Below are positions 57,301 to 64,000 of a DNA stretch of 64,000 nt, one piece after another. Source of the stretch: Xestospongia muta (Eukaryota; Porifera; Demospongiae; Haplosclerida; Petrosiidae); assembly GCA_963693285.1 (NCBI GenBank), contig OY848917.1:19697745-19761744 (forward strand), in the 5' to 3' direction. The notes beneath the pieces are model-generated. The model was not told where the DNA came from. It was given only the letters and a program-made list of their open reading frames with translations, and did not search any database. The translations under genes and the position numbers were made by a program. Position 1 is the first letter of the stretch; each line of letters begins with the position of its first letter.

Positions 57301-57576
57301 ACGAGCTGTAGCTTCTGCTATTTCAGCAAGAGGTTGGCTCCACTCCTTTGGAAGAGGAATATATTGTAAATTAGAGTAATGATGTATTGAACTCACCATT
57401 CGTCTCATGTTGGCAGCCTTCTGTTTATATCTAGCACTGTTATGTTGATCAAGAAGATACTGCTTTTGATCTCTTGTTAACTCGCAATAGCAACTCGAGA
57501 AAATACAGACAAGAAAAACCAGCAAATACATCTTGATGATTGGAGCCATTTTAGCTCCACGATAAGAATGGTTCAT
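35798..57576 (-). CDS. fibrocystin-L-like (PKHD1L1-type) membrane protein with N-terminal CAP domain, 22 exons, ~4844 aa
   Basis: Single-pass surface protein of the fibrocystin-L class. Exons (5' to 3'): 57576-57109, 56661-56549, 56447-56362, 54280-54215, 54131-54063, 53309-53174, 52998-52887, 52828-52771, 52595-52436, 52147-52077, 52022-51983, 51695-51625, 51571-51461, 50975-50889, 50838-50464, 49747-49584, 49185-48532, 48482-48209, 48013-47448, 47265-46053, 45986-45922, 45373-35798. Phases match at every junction and the total is 14,535 nt. Order: signal peptide, CAP domain (33-222), about 13 TIG/IPT repeats in groups, PA14 (about 555-725), cupredoxin-like segment (about 1630-1740), G8 (about 2435-2525), parallel beta-helix block with HFHLNGD, second G8 (about 3268-3355), second beta-helix block, transmembrane segment (about 4703-4730) and a tail of about 115 residues. 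Human PKHD1L1 is 4243 residues and lacks a CAP domain to my knowledge. Receptor or matrix roles are inferred from the family. Confidence 0.92.
45374..45921. other. intron 21 of the fibrocystin-L-like gene
   Basis: A 548-bp AT-rich intron with GT-AG borders on the minus strand. Nothing else is recognised. Confidence 0.7.
46053..47265 (-). CDS. fibrocystin-L-like exon 20, four TIG/IPT repeats
   Basis: A 1,213-bp exon between acceptor CACAG (47266-47270) and donor GTATGT. It encodes four Ig-like TIG modules, recognised by SPSIGGQDSTPITIYGTGF, GSISGGNLVTITGVGF, GPVYGRTKLTINGDNF and GSLLGGTKISIKGSGF. It ends one base into a codon that is completed in exon 21 (GQHAVLGRYFAW). Confidence 0.92.
50464..50838 (-). 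CDS. fibrocystin-L-like exon 15, PA14 domain core
   Basis: Encodes a PA14-type carbohydrate-binding fold as in fibrocystin-L: GRGIVREVWTED, then YSGFFVPPIDSLYTF, FISDNKLRLYLSPN, and into exon 16 with GGKAYYIEAVQQQGWG. The GxAYYIE-type strand is typical of PA14. Confidence 0.9.
50976..51460. other. intron of the fibrocystin-L-like gene (between exons 13 and 14)
   Basis: A 485-bp AT-rich intron on the minus strand. It includes a small near-duplicate (TGCCAAGATCTCTAAT, twice, 51222-51255). No gene is seen. Confidence 0.55.
51853..51930. repeat. near-perfect 78-bp palindrome in a fibrocystin-L intron
   Basis: Two 38-bp arms, with one clear mismatch, fold back on a 2-nt loop centred at 51891/51892. 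The inner arm is GGTGTAATCAATACTCTTA against TAAGAGTATTGATTACACC. The size and symmetry resemble a foldback MITE or an inverted duplication. It lies in the intron between exons 51983-52022 and 51625-51695. Confidence 0.9.
53310..54062. other. intron of the fibrocystin-L-like gene
   Basis: A 753-bp AT-rich intron between the exon coding for RITPRNGSYAGGT and the exon coding for GFSIDQFNRDD. Nothing further is seen. Confidence 0.6.
54281..56361. other. 2.1-kb intron between the CAP-coding exons and the rest of the gene
   Basis: The longest intron of the gene sits at the junction between the CAP module and the TIG-containing part. It holds an inverted/direct trio of GTTTATAATGTACAT (56092-56152), a CA run (56156-56171) and a minus-strand open stretch at about 55255-55375 with no recognisable domain. 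It has no alternative terminal exon that I can defend. Confidence 0.6.
56092..56152. repeat. inverted plus direct 15-bp repeats
   Basis: GTTTATAATGTACAT at 56092-56106, its exact reverse complement at 56121-56135, and a third direct copy at 56138-56152. The first two form a 15-bp stem with a 14-nt loop. Confidence 0.9.
56362..57576 (-). CDS. CAP/SCP domain exons (1-3) of the fibrocystin-L-like protein
   Basis: Exon 1 begins MNHSYRGAK. An in-frame Met at codon 10 directly precedes a signal peptide core (MYLLVFLVCIFSSCYC), so either start is possible. CAP features: QHNSAR (His45), WVGENRQLL (Glu117), ARSC, VISCWLTGTGDCQY, then GCGAAYF and VVICFYAPG, and a Cys-rich hinge, CSQCPSDAPECINGLC. The usual HYTQ-type His motif is replaced by NRAQ, so one member of the CAP tetrad seems absent. 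Exon 3 joins exon 4 in phase (TGT G|CC TCT). Confidence 0.9.
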
Positions 57577-58500
57577 TCTTTATCAGTGAAAAACTAGTGT
57601 CTGCTACCACATTGTCTTCACACTGTTAAAGTTAACAGCAGCAGCTGTATATTAGTAGGCGGATCTTAAAACCGCGGTATGTGTGCCATAGATAGTATAG
57701 CTATAGACTACGTAACTTAGTCTATACTATCTATGGTGTTGCTGCACATAATGTACATTCCTTATTTGAATCTACTGCTGCAGAAGCCTAATTAACGTCC
57801 CATCGCCACATGGCACTGCTACAAGAAAATTTGTTTTATTTTGAATATGAGGCTGCACTGAAAAGAATTCTGAAGGTCTGTGGTTTTTGTTAGAACATCT
57901 AGGAAGAAGCATACAACTTACAATTTGTTGGAAGATTTTAAAATATTTTTCAATATGTTACTTTACCTTGTATGATACAGTTGTTGTGGTGTTTATTATA
58001 TCTCTCAGTCCTACTATGGTCAGTTTAGCACTGTCAAGTGACATTAAAACATTGTCATTTGTAATATCAGATAAATCATTGCCAACTGGCATAATAGTAT
58101 TGTCATTTGCAGTATCAAATCATTGCTAGTAGGTTTTAGTATTATAACAATTTGTAATTCATCACTAGAAGAAAAACACTTGTATCACAGTCCAGATGTT
58201 TAGGCAGCAATAGGGAACATTAATTATGGTGTGTGTAGTATACTCTGCTGAAAACATTAAGCAGATGTGTGAATATTTAACCTCGAATTAGTTATTCAAT
58301 TCTTGATTGTGTGATGTGTCACAAGTGCTTATTTGTAGGATATGAGACTCTTTGGCTTAAGGTTGGTTTGTAATTCCAATATAACTTTAGGATTTCCAAT
58401 TAATATTTAAATTTTCAGCTTTTTTCAAACTTTTCAATAGAAATTTGATCTATATAAGTATCTAATTGATATTAATATACAAGGTTGAATGTTCCTTTTC
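57577..58500. promoter_or_regulatory. upstream region of the fibrocystin-L-like gene
   Basis: Sequence upstream of the start codon on the minus strand. It includes a higher-G+C patch (57640-57830) and an inverted repeat at 57686-57736. The promoter is presumably here, but no core element can be named with confidence. Beyond about 57850 I see only AT-rich sequence. Confidence 0.4.
57686..57736. repeat. inverted repeat close upstream of the fibrocystin-L start
   Basis: The arm CCATAGATAGTATAG (57686-57700) is perfectly complementary to CTATACTATCTATGG (57722-57736). An alternative inner pairing uses TATAGACTA and TAGTCTATA. It lies 110-160 bp upstream of the start codon. Confidence 0.9.
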
Positions 58501-59498
58501 AAATGTAACAGGCAAGCATGTCATTTCTATCATTACAATCAAGTTCAAGTTAATAACCTAAAATCAAAAGACTGTCTTTAGATACAGGGAGTTTTCTTTG
58601 TAGAAGGTACTTTTCTGTCTTTTCATATGAAAAGTGAAATTTCTTCATTATTAACAAAGTGAAAATCTATAAGTATAATTCAATGAGGTTGTGACTTACA
58701 ACTATTATCTGGAATTACCTCTGGCCAGATAGTTGATTTCATAAAATCATTTAAGTAGAAAACAGTTTTTTAGACAATCATTTGCCAAGTATTATTGTTT
58801 GCTAGACATTTCTTGTAAGCTGTCAGCTATTTTTGCAAATAATGTCAGCATGTAAATAAACAGTCTCTACTTCAAAATTATCCTCATCATATAACATTCT
58901 GAGATAGTTTACCACATACTGTTAAATTTATACATATATATACATTGGTGTAGACTTTCGGACTTGTGTTCTTATGATTAAATATGTTAGGGTACCCATT
59001 TTTAATTAAATTCTTTACCAACCTTCACCACATTATTTTTCCAATTGTTGTATTATCTTCTTGGTTGATCTTCTTGCTTCCTTTATTATTGTTACCCTCC
59101 ATGTAGCAACTGCTTCCTGGAAGTTTGTCTCAATTATGTGTAGTATCTCATGTAAGTATACATGAAAGTGTCAATCAGTTCATTAACCTTATCAATTATC
59201 TTGTCACAAATAGTATATACTAATCATCCTTATTCTCATGTTCGCTAAATTGTGATAGATAAGTTCATGAATGTGCATGTGTTTTATTAGTTTTCACTCA
59301 TCATTACCTTATCCTCTTCCAAAATAAGGTAAATTATCAGGGATATCTCTTCAAATCGTTGGTCTCTCTACTAGACCTCTATTGTGTATAGTACACACTC
59401 AAGACTTCTTCATTGTAACTTACTTTCAAATAGAAACATGGATTTACTCTATCAAATTCCAACATAGATTTTCTTGTGATGATGAGAGTCTGATGTTG

Positions 59499-59655
59499 TG
59501 GATACATACATACATACATACATACATACATACATACATACATACATACATACATACATACATACATACATACATACATACATGTATACATACCACATAC
59601 ATACAAACATAAATGCATACATACATACATATATATATACATATATACATACACA
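59499..59655 (+). repeat. (CATA)n microsatellite
   Basis: About 20 perfect ACATAC/CATA units (about 59503-59583), then degenerate copies to 59655. The 70-90 codon open frames on both strands here are simple-repeat artefacts. Confidence 0.95.
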
Positions 59656-60761
59656 GTTTACTTCTGCATTAAGCCATACTCCTGGCTGTAAGGCGCTGTA
59701 TGGTGCCTTGATCTTTCTTCAGTCTTTATTCACATATGTAGAATAAATTCTTTGCTAACAATGCACTTACTATTTCCTTGTCTTCATCAACAACAAATGG
59801 ACTCTGACAGAAATATTATAACAGTAAAACATGCACATTGTAACAACAGACCAACTTCTCTCATGATAACATTGGTGGAGATTCGACCACTCTCAATACA
59901 GTCTGTACAAATTTAGTTAGCATAATTAATAACAAAAAGTATTATGTGATAGGAAATAATTGCATGCTAACATCAGACTTATTGTATATAGCTAGACATA
60001 ATGATCCAATATAGCTAGACACAATGATGCATTGTTTTTATTAGCTCTACTCACTGAAATGTAGTCTGTATTTCTGTTATAATCATAGTTAGTGATTACA
60101 TTGTCATCATATTAATCCACTCTCCACCTGGTGTTTTCACTGATGCAGTGACTATTGTTTTTTAATGTAGGTAACTTATAGCTGTATAATAACTTCAATG
60201 ACCCGTATCTACTGATGTTGAATGTTCATGTTGAATTTCCATGACAGAATTAAAGGAAACTTTCATCATAATCAATACTAACAGCTATTCCAAGTAATCT
60301 GTAAGTTCTTGAAGTGTAATTATAATTATATTTTCAATTGTAATTGTCCTAGTAGATATAATATCAGATTGTTTATGTTGCTTATAACTTACTCATGTAG
60401 CAACAATGGCTTGTGTTATTTTTTACTTGAATATGTGTTTCGAGAAATGCCTACTATCTGTACATCAAGCAATGAAGTAACTTTTATGCTAACAGTCATT
60501 AGATGTTCGTTGCAAGGTATGCATCTGTAGGCTTTATTATGGCATTAATGTTCACAATATATAGCTTAGGAATGATGGGATGTTTCATCTTAGTACCAAG
60601 ATATTTTCTTCCAGCACAATTCCAATATCTGTTTTCTTATTGTCCAACTACTGAAATTAATAGTTTGAGTACTCTTCTCCAACATATATCTACTATTAAT
60701 ATCAACAACACCATGATCATCACCATAACAGACCTCCTTGCAAATAAGACACTGTTTCTCA

Positions 60762-60764
<3 letters not shown>

Positions 60765-60799
<35 letters not shown>
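60765..60799 (+). repeat. (TA)n microsatellite
   Basis: A TA run of about 17 units. Confidence 0.95.
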
Positions 60800-60802
<3 letters not shown>

Positions 60803-61264
60803 CAGTTTATGTTAATTAGACAAACATTCACAGTAAATTATATTTGTACATTACTTAAATCTCCATTACCTGCATTGATTAAACACTAAGAGTACGTACA
60901 AGTAGTTCTATTCTTTATATCACACCATTCTGGCCACCAAAGTCAATATGTGTCGATGTCATTAATGGCTGATAAATTACATAAATTATATCATATTGCA
61001 TAGAAATAAATGAATAATGTTATCATCTGTGAGTTAACAATGTTATCCTCTACTGTGCACTCAATGTTTAAGTATTCATTTTGTACTAGTGTTACTTCCA
61101 CTTGTGGTATACCTATTTAAAAATTACGCTATGATTAAATTTGGTGTCTGCTACCACATTTATACACATTGTCTTCACATTACTTCACAAACAACTATGT
61201 CACTAATTGTCATAATATAGTCTAGAGTTTACAAAGTTAATGGTAAAAGTCAATTATAAACAAA

Positions 61265-61912
61265 AATCAAACAAAATACATATCATTAAACAATTAATCC
61301 TTTTCAGTTGCAAAATGTACTCCTTTGTCAGTAGAGCAACATTTTCTGCTCCTATTTCACTCATTTTCAAAGCACTGGCAGCTTTCTCAATAGAATTAAT
61401 ATAGAACAGTCCTCCATTATCCAATAAAAATAGTGGAAATTGCTCTGGAGGATCATAGTGTGGATAGGCATACCATTCCTTAACAGTTTTAGACTCGATT
61501 GATCGAAACAACTTTGCTTTATCTGATGCAGTAAGAGGAACAGTAGTAAAAAATTTAAAAACCTGAGTTGGTAAATTGTGAAGAAGTTCGCAATACTGTT
61601 TATCTCCTTACACAGTCATTGTAGTAGGAATTTGGTGACCAATACTACAGAAATTAACAGAAGAGTTCTAAAGGTCATCACTGTAAATATCTAATGGATA
61701 AGTACAAGAATACCAAGGTCCAGAATATCCAAATATCTTAGGATTAGGGTCTCCTTTGATGAATGTTGCAATAGTATGATTATATGGTGATTTAACAGCT
61801 GCAATGTAAATAGGCTCATTAAAATTGTGGAAGGCAACTTTTGATACATTCAGAGGGTGACTAATAATAACAGCATCAAAATCGGGAGAGGTCAGGCATG
61901 GAGCCAAGTACA
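61265..61912 (-). pseudogene. prenylcysteine oxidase (PCYOX1-like) C-terminal fragment, disrupted
   Basis: In one minus-strand frame the sequence reads like the C-terminal third of prenylcysteine oxidase, a lysosomal FAD thioether oxidase that degrades prenylated cysteines. First come FDAVIISHPLNVSKVAFHNF and TIATFIKGDPNPKIFG (about 61740-61905), and later LFRSIESKTVKEWYAYP, LDNGGLFYINSIEKAASALK and GAENVALLTKEY (61300-61515). These match the family blocks LFRS-x-T-EW, LFYLNALEWAAS and AKNVALL. Two in-frame stops, TAG at 61668-61670 and TAA at 61608-61610, interrupt it. The N-terminal FAD-binding part is absent from the window. Unless introns remove both stops, it is a broken copy; I see no good splice pair that does so. 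Confidence 0.75.
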
Positions 61913-62045
61913 TTTGTAAGGACTTAAGTAAGTAATTTTTGAAAAATTTTAAGTAAAAGTACAAGCTCCAATAATGAAGATGTACTTGAGTAAAGTACAA
62001 GTACTTTTGATAGTACTTAATTACAAGTACAAGGAGAAATGGTTC
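61913..62045. mobile_element. possible hAT-like MITE or terminal-repeat fragment
   Basis: Dense repeats of ACTTAAGTA, AAGTAAAAGTACAAG, GTACTTGAGTAAAGTACA and AAGTACTTTTGATAGTACTT on both strands. This ACTTxAAGTA-rich pattern is typical of hAT-derived non-autonomous elements in animal genomes. It abuts the left end of the prenylcysteine oxidase fragment. No transposase and no target-site duplication were confirmed. Confidence 0.45.
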
Positions 62046-62475
62046 AACCAATAGGTTTAATGAATTAGGAAGCATTTGGTAATGCTTATTGTTTAGATAC
62101 TGAATAAAAGATCCATATGTCAAACAGTATTATAATTATGGTACATTATTGCATCAGACAAACAACAACTATTTAAATCTATCAAAGTTCACTCTACATC
62201 TTTGTGAAAAAGTTTCTACTGTTGAAGATAAAAAAGGTAGTTCAAGAAATTCTTTGGCAAGCTTCGCAAGAGAGGGAAACTTTCTATGATTTCTATGATT
62301 CTCTTTCTAATATTTGGCTGGATTTGTGTCAATGGAGATACAAGGAGTTGCTAAGTAATTGTCCTTGTTTGAATGACTCTGGAAAGGAATGGTGTTGGCC
62401 TCAGGCTCTGACATGAAGCTAAATAAAGTTTTTTTTTGAAAGTGGTTCCAAACTACCCTCAACATGAACTTGAGT
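62046..62475. other. intergenic sequence, unassigned
   Basis: A plus-strand open stretch at about 62204-62416 (ending GKEWCWPQALT) is slightly richer in G+C than its surroundings but matches nothing I recognise. The homology with the other fibrocystin-L locus begins just after, at about 62478. Confidence 0.4.
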
Positions 62476-62477
62476 AG

Positions 62478-62771
62478 GGTTAACTTTCAAATGAAGCTCA
62501 TATGGCATGAAAATTGTTTTAATTTTGCTTGAATAATATGACATATATAACTCCACATAATTAGAAATATAAGATTTTTGTGGAATTGTGATAATAAAAA
62601 TTACTTTCAAGTTATAATGACTTAAAATTATTATTAAAGCAAAACATGACAGTCTGTTAAAACTAACTACAGAATCAGTCACTAACTATTACTACTACTA
62701 ATGAAATAATTATAACAACAAAAACAACATTTATTTACTTTTAGTCTTTAGGCAGCAAATAAAATTAATGA
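62478..62771 (-). other. 3' UTR of the second fibrocystin-L copy, duplicated from the first locus
   Basis: It matches 35540-35797 almost throughout, including CAAAACATGACAGTCTGTTA and AATTATAACAACAAAAACAA, with a few small indels. AATAAA on the minus strand at 62730-62735 is the likely polyadenylation signal, in the same place as in the first copy. Confidence 0.85.
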
Positions 62772-64000
62772 TTACAGGTCGGTGATCCTGTTGTACTCAG
62801 TGTCATCCTGAGTCATCTGGTTAAATGCTGGCACTGGATTTCCAACCTTAACTTCTTTACTAACTAAGTACTCAACTTGGTTCTTCTCAGCATTGACAGG
62901 ATCCTTAAAACTAGAATAGTCGTCCTCATTTTTTGCCATTACATATCCTTTGTTGTCATCATCAGGTACATGGTGAAAGACTGGATAATCTCTATCTTCA
63001 TCAAATATAGGAGAGTTACGATATATAGTACGCATAGCATGTGCTTCATACAAGTTCTCTGATCCTGTCTTATTAAATGCATATTTTCCTCTTGTCCTTC
63101 TCTTTCTAATACATTGACAACATATTACAGTAATTGTTAGACACATAACTAGTAACAGAGCTCCACCTACTGCACTACAAGCTATGATTAGAATAAAATA
63201 CTTCTCTATGATACTAGTCTTAGTGGGTGGTTCTGTAGGCACTACAATAGGGTAACTTGGATCTTGTTGAACTGAACTGAGAATGAGATTGTTTCCACGA
63301 AATGAAAAATAAAAGATGTTGGCGTTTGATAGGTTTTGTATGTCATTGGCAAACATGGACAATGTATTTGCACTGTTACTGGTGACAAAGAAAGTAGCAA
63401 TAATACTACCTTCATATATTGATACATTGTATACCAATACACTGGGATAATTCTCTTGGATGCGTGCTATTAAAGCTGCTTTGAATTCATCTTCAAAGCC
63501 TCTAACAGTGTCATTGTAACTGTTATTGTATGTTACAATGAAACGAATGAATGGAAACTCCTCAACTACAAAGGTATTGCTGTCTATAGGTTGAGGTAGT
63601 TGATTGGTAGAAGAGGGAGGATTTGTAGAAACTGAAAATTGAATTTTGTATGATCCTGCACTTTTGACATGGATGTCTTGAAACTGAGCCACTCCTTGTT
63701 CAATATTTACAGTAATATCCTGTACATACCTCTGTCCAGTAGAAATTAAGATAATAGAACCAGTCATAAACCATTGTCGTCCCCTCCATCCTAAGTTAGT
63801 AGGAACAATATTGGTATTGCTATCCAAAATGTGGACAGTTACAGTAGATGAGAAAGGAAATGTTGAATTGGTAACTGATGGTGGCTGTGAGATGACTTGA
63901 AGGTAGAACTGTCTGACTTGAATGTTGATAACATTACTACTATTGGTGAGAGAGAAGTTAGCAGTAAGAGGGTATGTGATGTCAAATTGTAAATGATATG
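62772..64000 (-). CDS. second fibrocystin-L-like gene, C-terminal part, continues beyond the window
   Basis: Open from the TAA at 62772-62774 to the right edge with no intron, collinear with 35798-37027 of the first gene. It encodes the last stretch of ectodomain (PPSVTNSTFPFSSTV, GWRGRQWFMTGSI, RFIVTYNNSYNDTVRGFEDE), the transmembrane helix (YFILIIACSAVGGALLLV), CIRKRRTRGKYAF and the tail ending DDTEYNRITDL. I count 19 amino-acid differences over about 351 aligned residues. An apparent start at 63827 is internal (a TTG Leu codon in the first copy) and is not the real start. Confidence 0.95.
   Translation of the reverse strand, partial: YHLQFDITYPLTANFSLTNSSNVINIQVRQFYLQVISQPPSVTNSTFPFSSTVTVHILDSNTNIVPTNLGWRGRQWFMTGSIILISTGQRYVQDITVNIEQGVAQFQDIHVKSAGSYKIQFSVSTNPPSSTNQLPQPIDSNTFVVEEFPFIRFIVTYNNSYNDTVRGFEDEFKAALIARIQENYPSVLVYNVSIYEGSIIATFFVTSNSANTLSMFANDIQNLSNANIFYFSFRGNNLILSSVQQDPSYPIVVPTEPPTKTSIIEKYFILIIACSAVGGALLLVMCLTITVICCQCIRKRRTRGKYAFNKTGSENLYEAHAMRTIYRNSPIFDEDRDYPVFHHVPDDDNKGYVMAKNEDDYSSFKDPVNAEKNQVEYLVSKEVKVGNPVPAFNQMTQDDTEYNRITDL

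Larger units (their letters stand above)
58500..61250. other. intergenic region with microsatellites, no intact gene
   Basis: Contains a CATA tetranucleotide array, a TA run and scattered short open stretches. Two minus-strand stretches look mildly gene-like but end in stops and match no family I know: about 59030-59165 (ending ARRSTKKIIQQLEK) and about 60580-60760 (including CLICKEVCYGDDHGVV). They may be decayed mobile-element or gene fragments. Confidence 0.5.

Noticed and set aside
59379..59746. Several 70-90 codon frames on both strands
   Set aside because: Translations of the CATA tetranucleotide array (Tyr-Ile-His-Thr and Met-Tyr-Val-Cys runs).
60580..60760. Minus-strand stretch with CLICKE and CxxC-like motifs suggesting a zinc-binding fragment
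   Set aside because: Too short, ends in a stop, and I could not match it to a family; kept only as a note in the intergenic entry.
63827..63829. Apparent start codon for a 351-residue protein in the second fibrocystin-L copy
   Set aside because: The frame is open upstream to the window edge and collinear with the first copy, so this codon is internal.

Overview
This is an AT-rich eukaryotic genomic window (roughly one third G+C by eye) with spliceosomal GT-AG introns and three multi-exon animal-type genes. Gene content (a TRMT6 tRNA methyltransferase subunit, a multidomain RasGEF and a very large fibrocystin-L-like membrane protein with TIG, PA14 and G8 domains) points to a metazoan. Base composition, mostly modest introns and unusual domain combinations suggest an early-branching animal such as a sponge, but the sequence alone does not decide this. 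All exon models below were built by hand from splice sites, reading phase and protein similarity recalled from family knowledge. The summed exon lengths of each of the three complete models are divisible by three.

Layout. 1-727: upstream region with a GTGA-rich low-complexity tract. 728-17255 (+): TRMT6 in 13 coding exons, with long introns holding minisatellites, including a 42-bp repeat family present in both orientations. 17256-21938: about 4.7 kb of intergenic DNA, with a possible 5' UTR exon of the next gene near its end. 21939-35091 (+): a 20-exon RasGEF gene of about 1149 residues, with tandem ubiquitin-fold modules before the catalytic half, one of which resembles talin F0. 35092-35797: short convergent 3' intergenic space. 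35798-57576 (-): a 22-exon, about 4844-residue fibrocystin-L-like gene starting with a secreted CAP/SCP domain. Its last exon alone is 9,576 bp. 57577-62500: intergenic DNA with microsatellites, a possible hAT-like repeat and a broken prenylcysteine-oxidase fragment. 62772-64000 (-): the 3' end of a second, very similar fibrocystin-L gene running off the right edge.

Functions. The three intact genes are not an operon or pathway unit. TRMT6 works with TRMT61A to make m1A58 in tRNA. The RasGEF would activate a Ras/Rap-type GTPase, perhaps recruited through its N-terminal ubiquitin-fold array. The fibrocystin-L proteins are predicted single-pass surface receptors or matrix proteins. The most notable points are the CAP-to-fibrocystin-L fusion, the talin-F0-like RasGEF architecture, the recent tandem duplication of the fibrocystin-L gene, and inverted minisatellites around TRMT6 exons 2-5.
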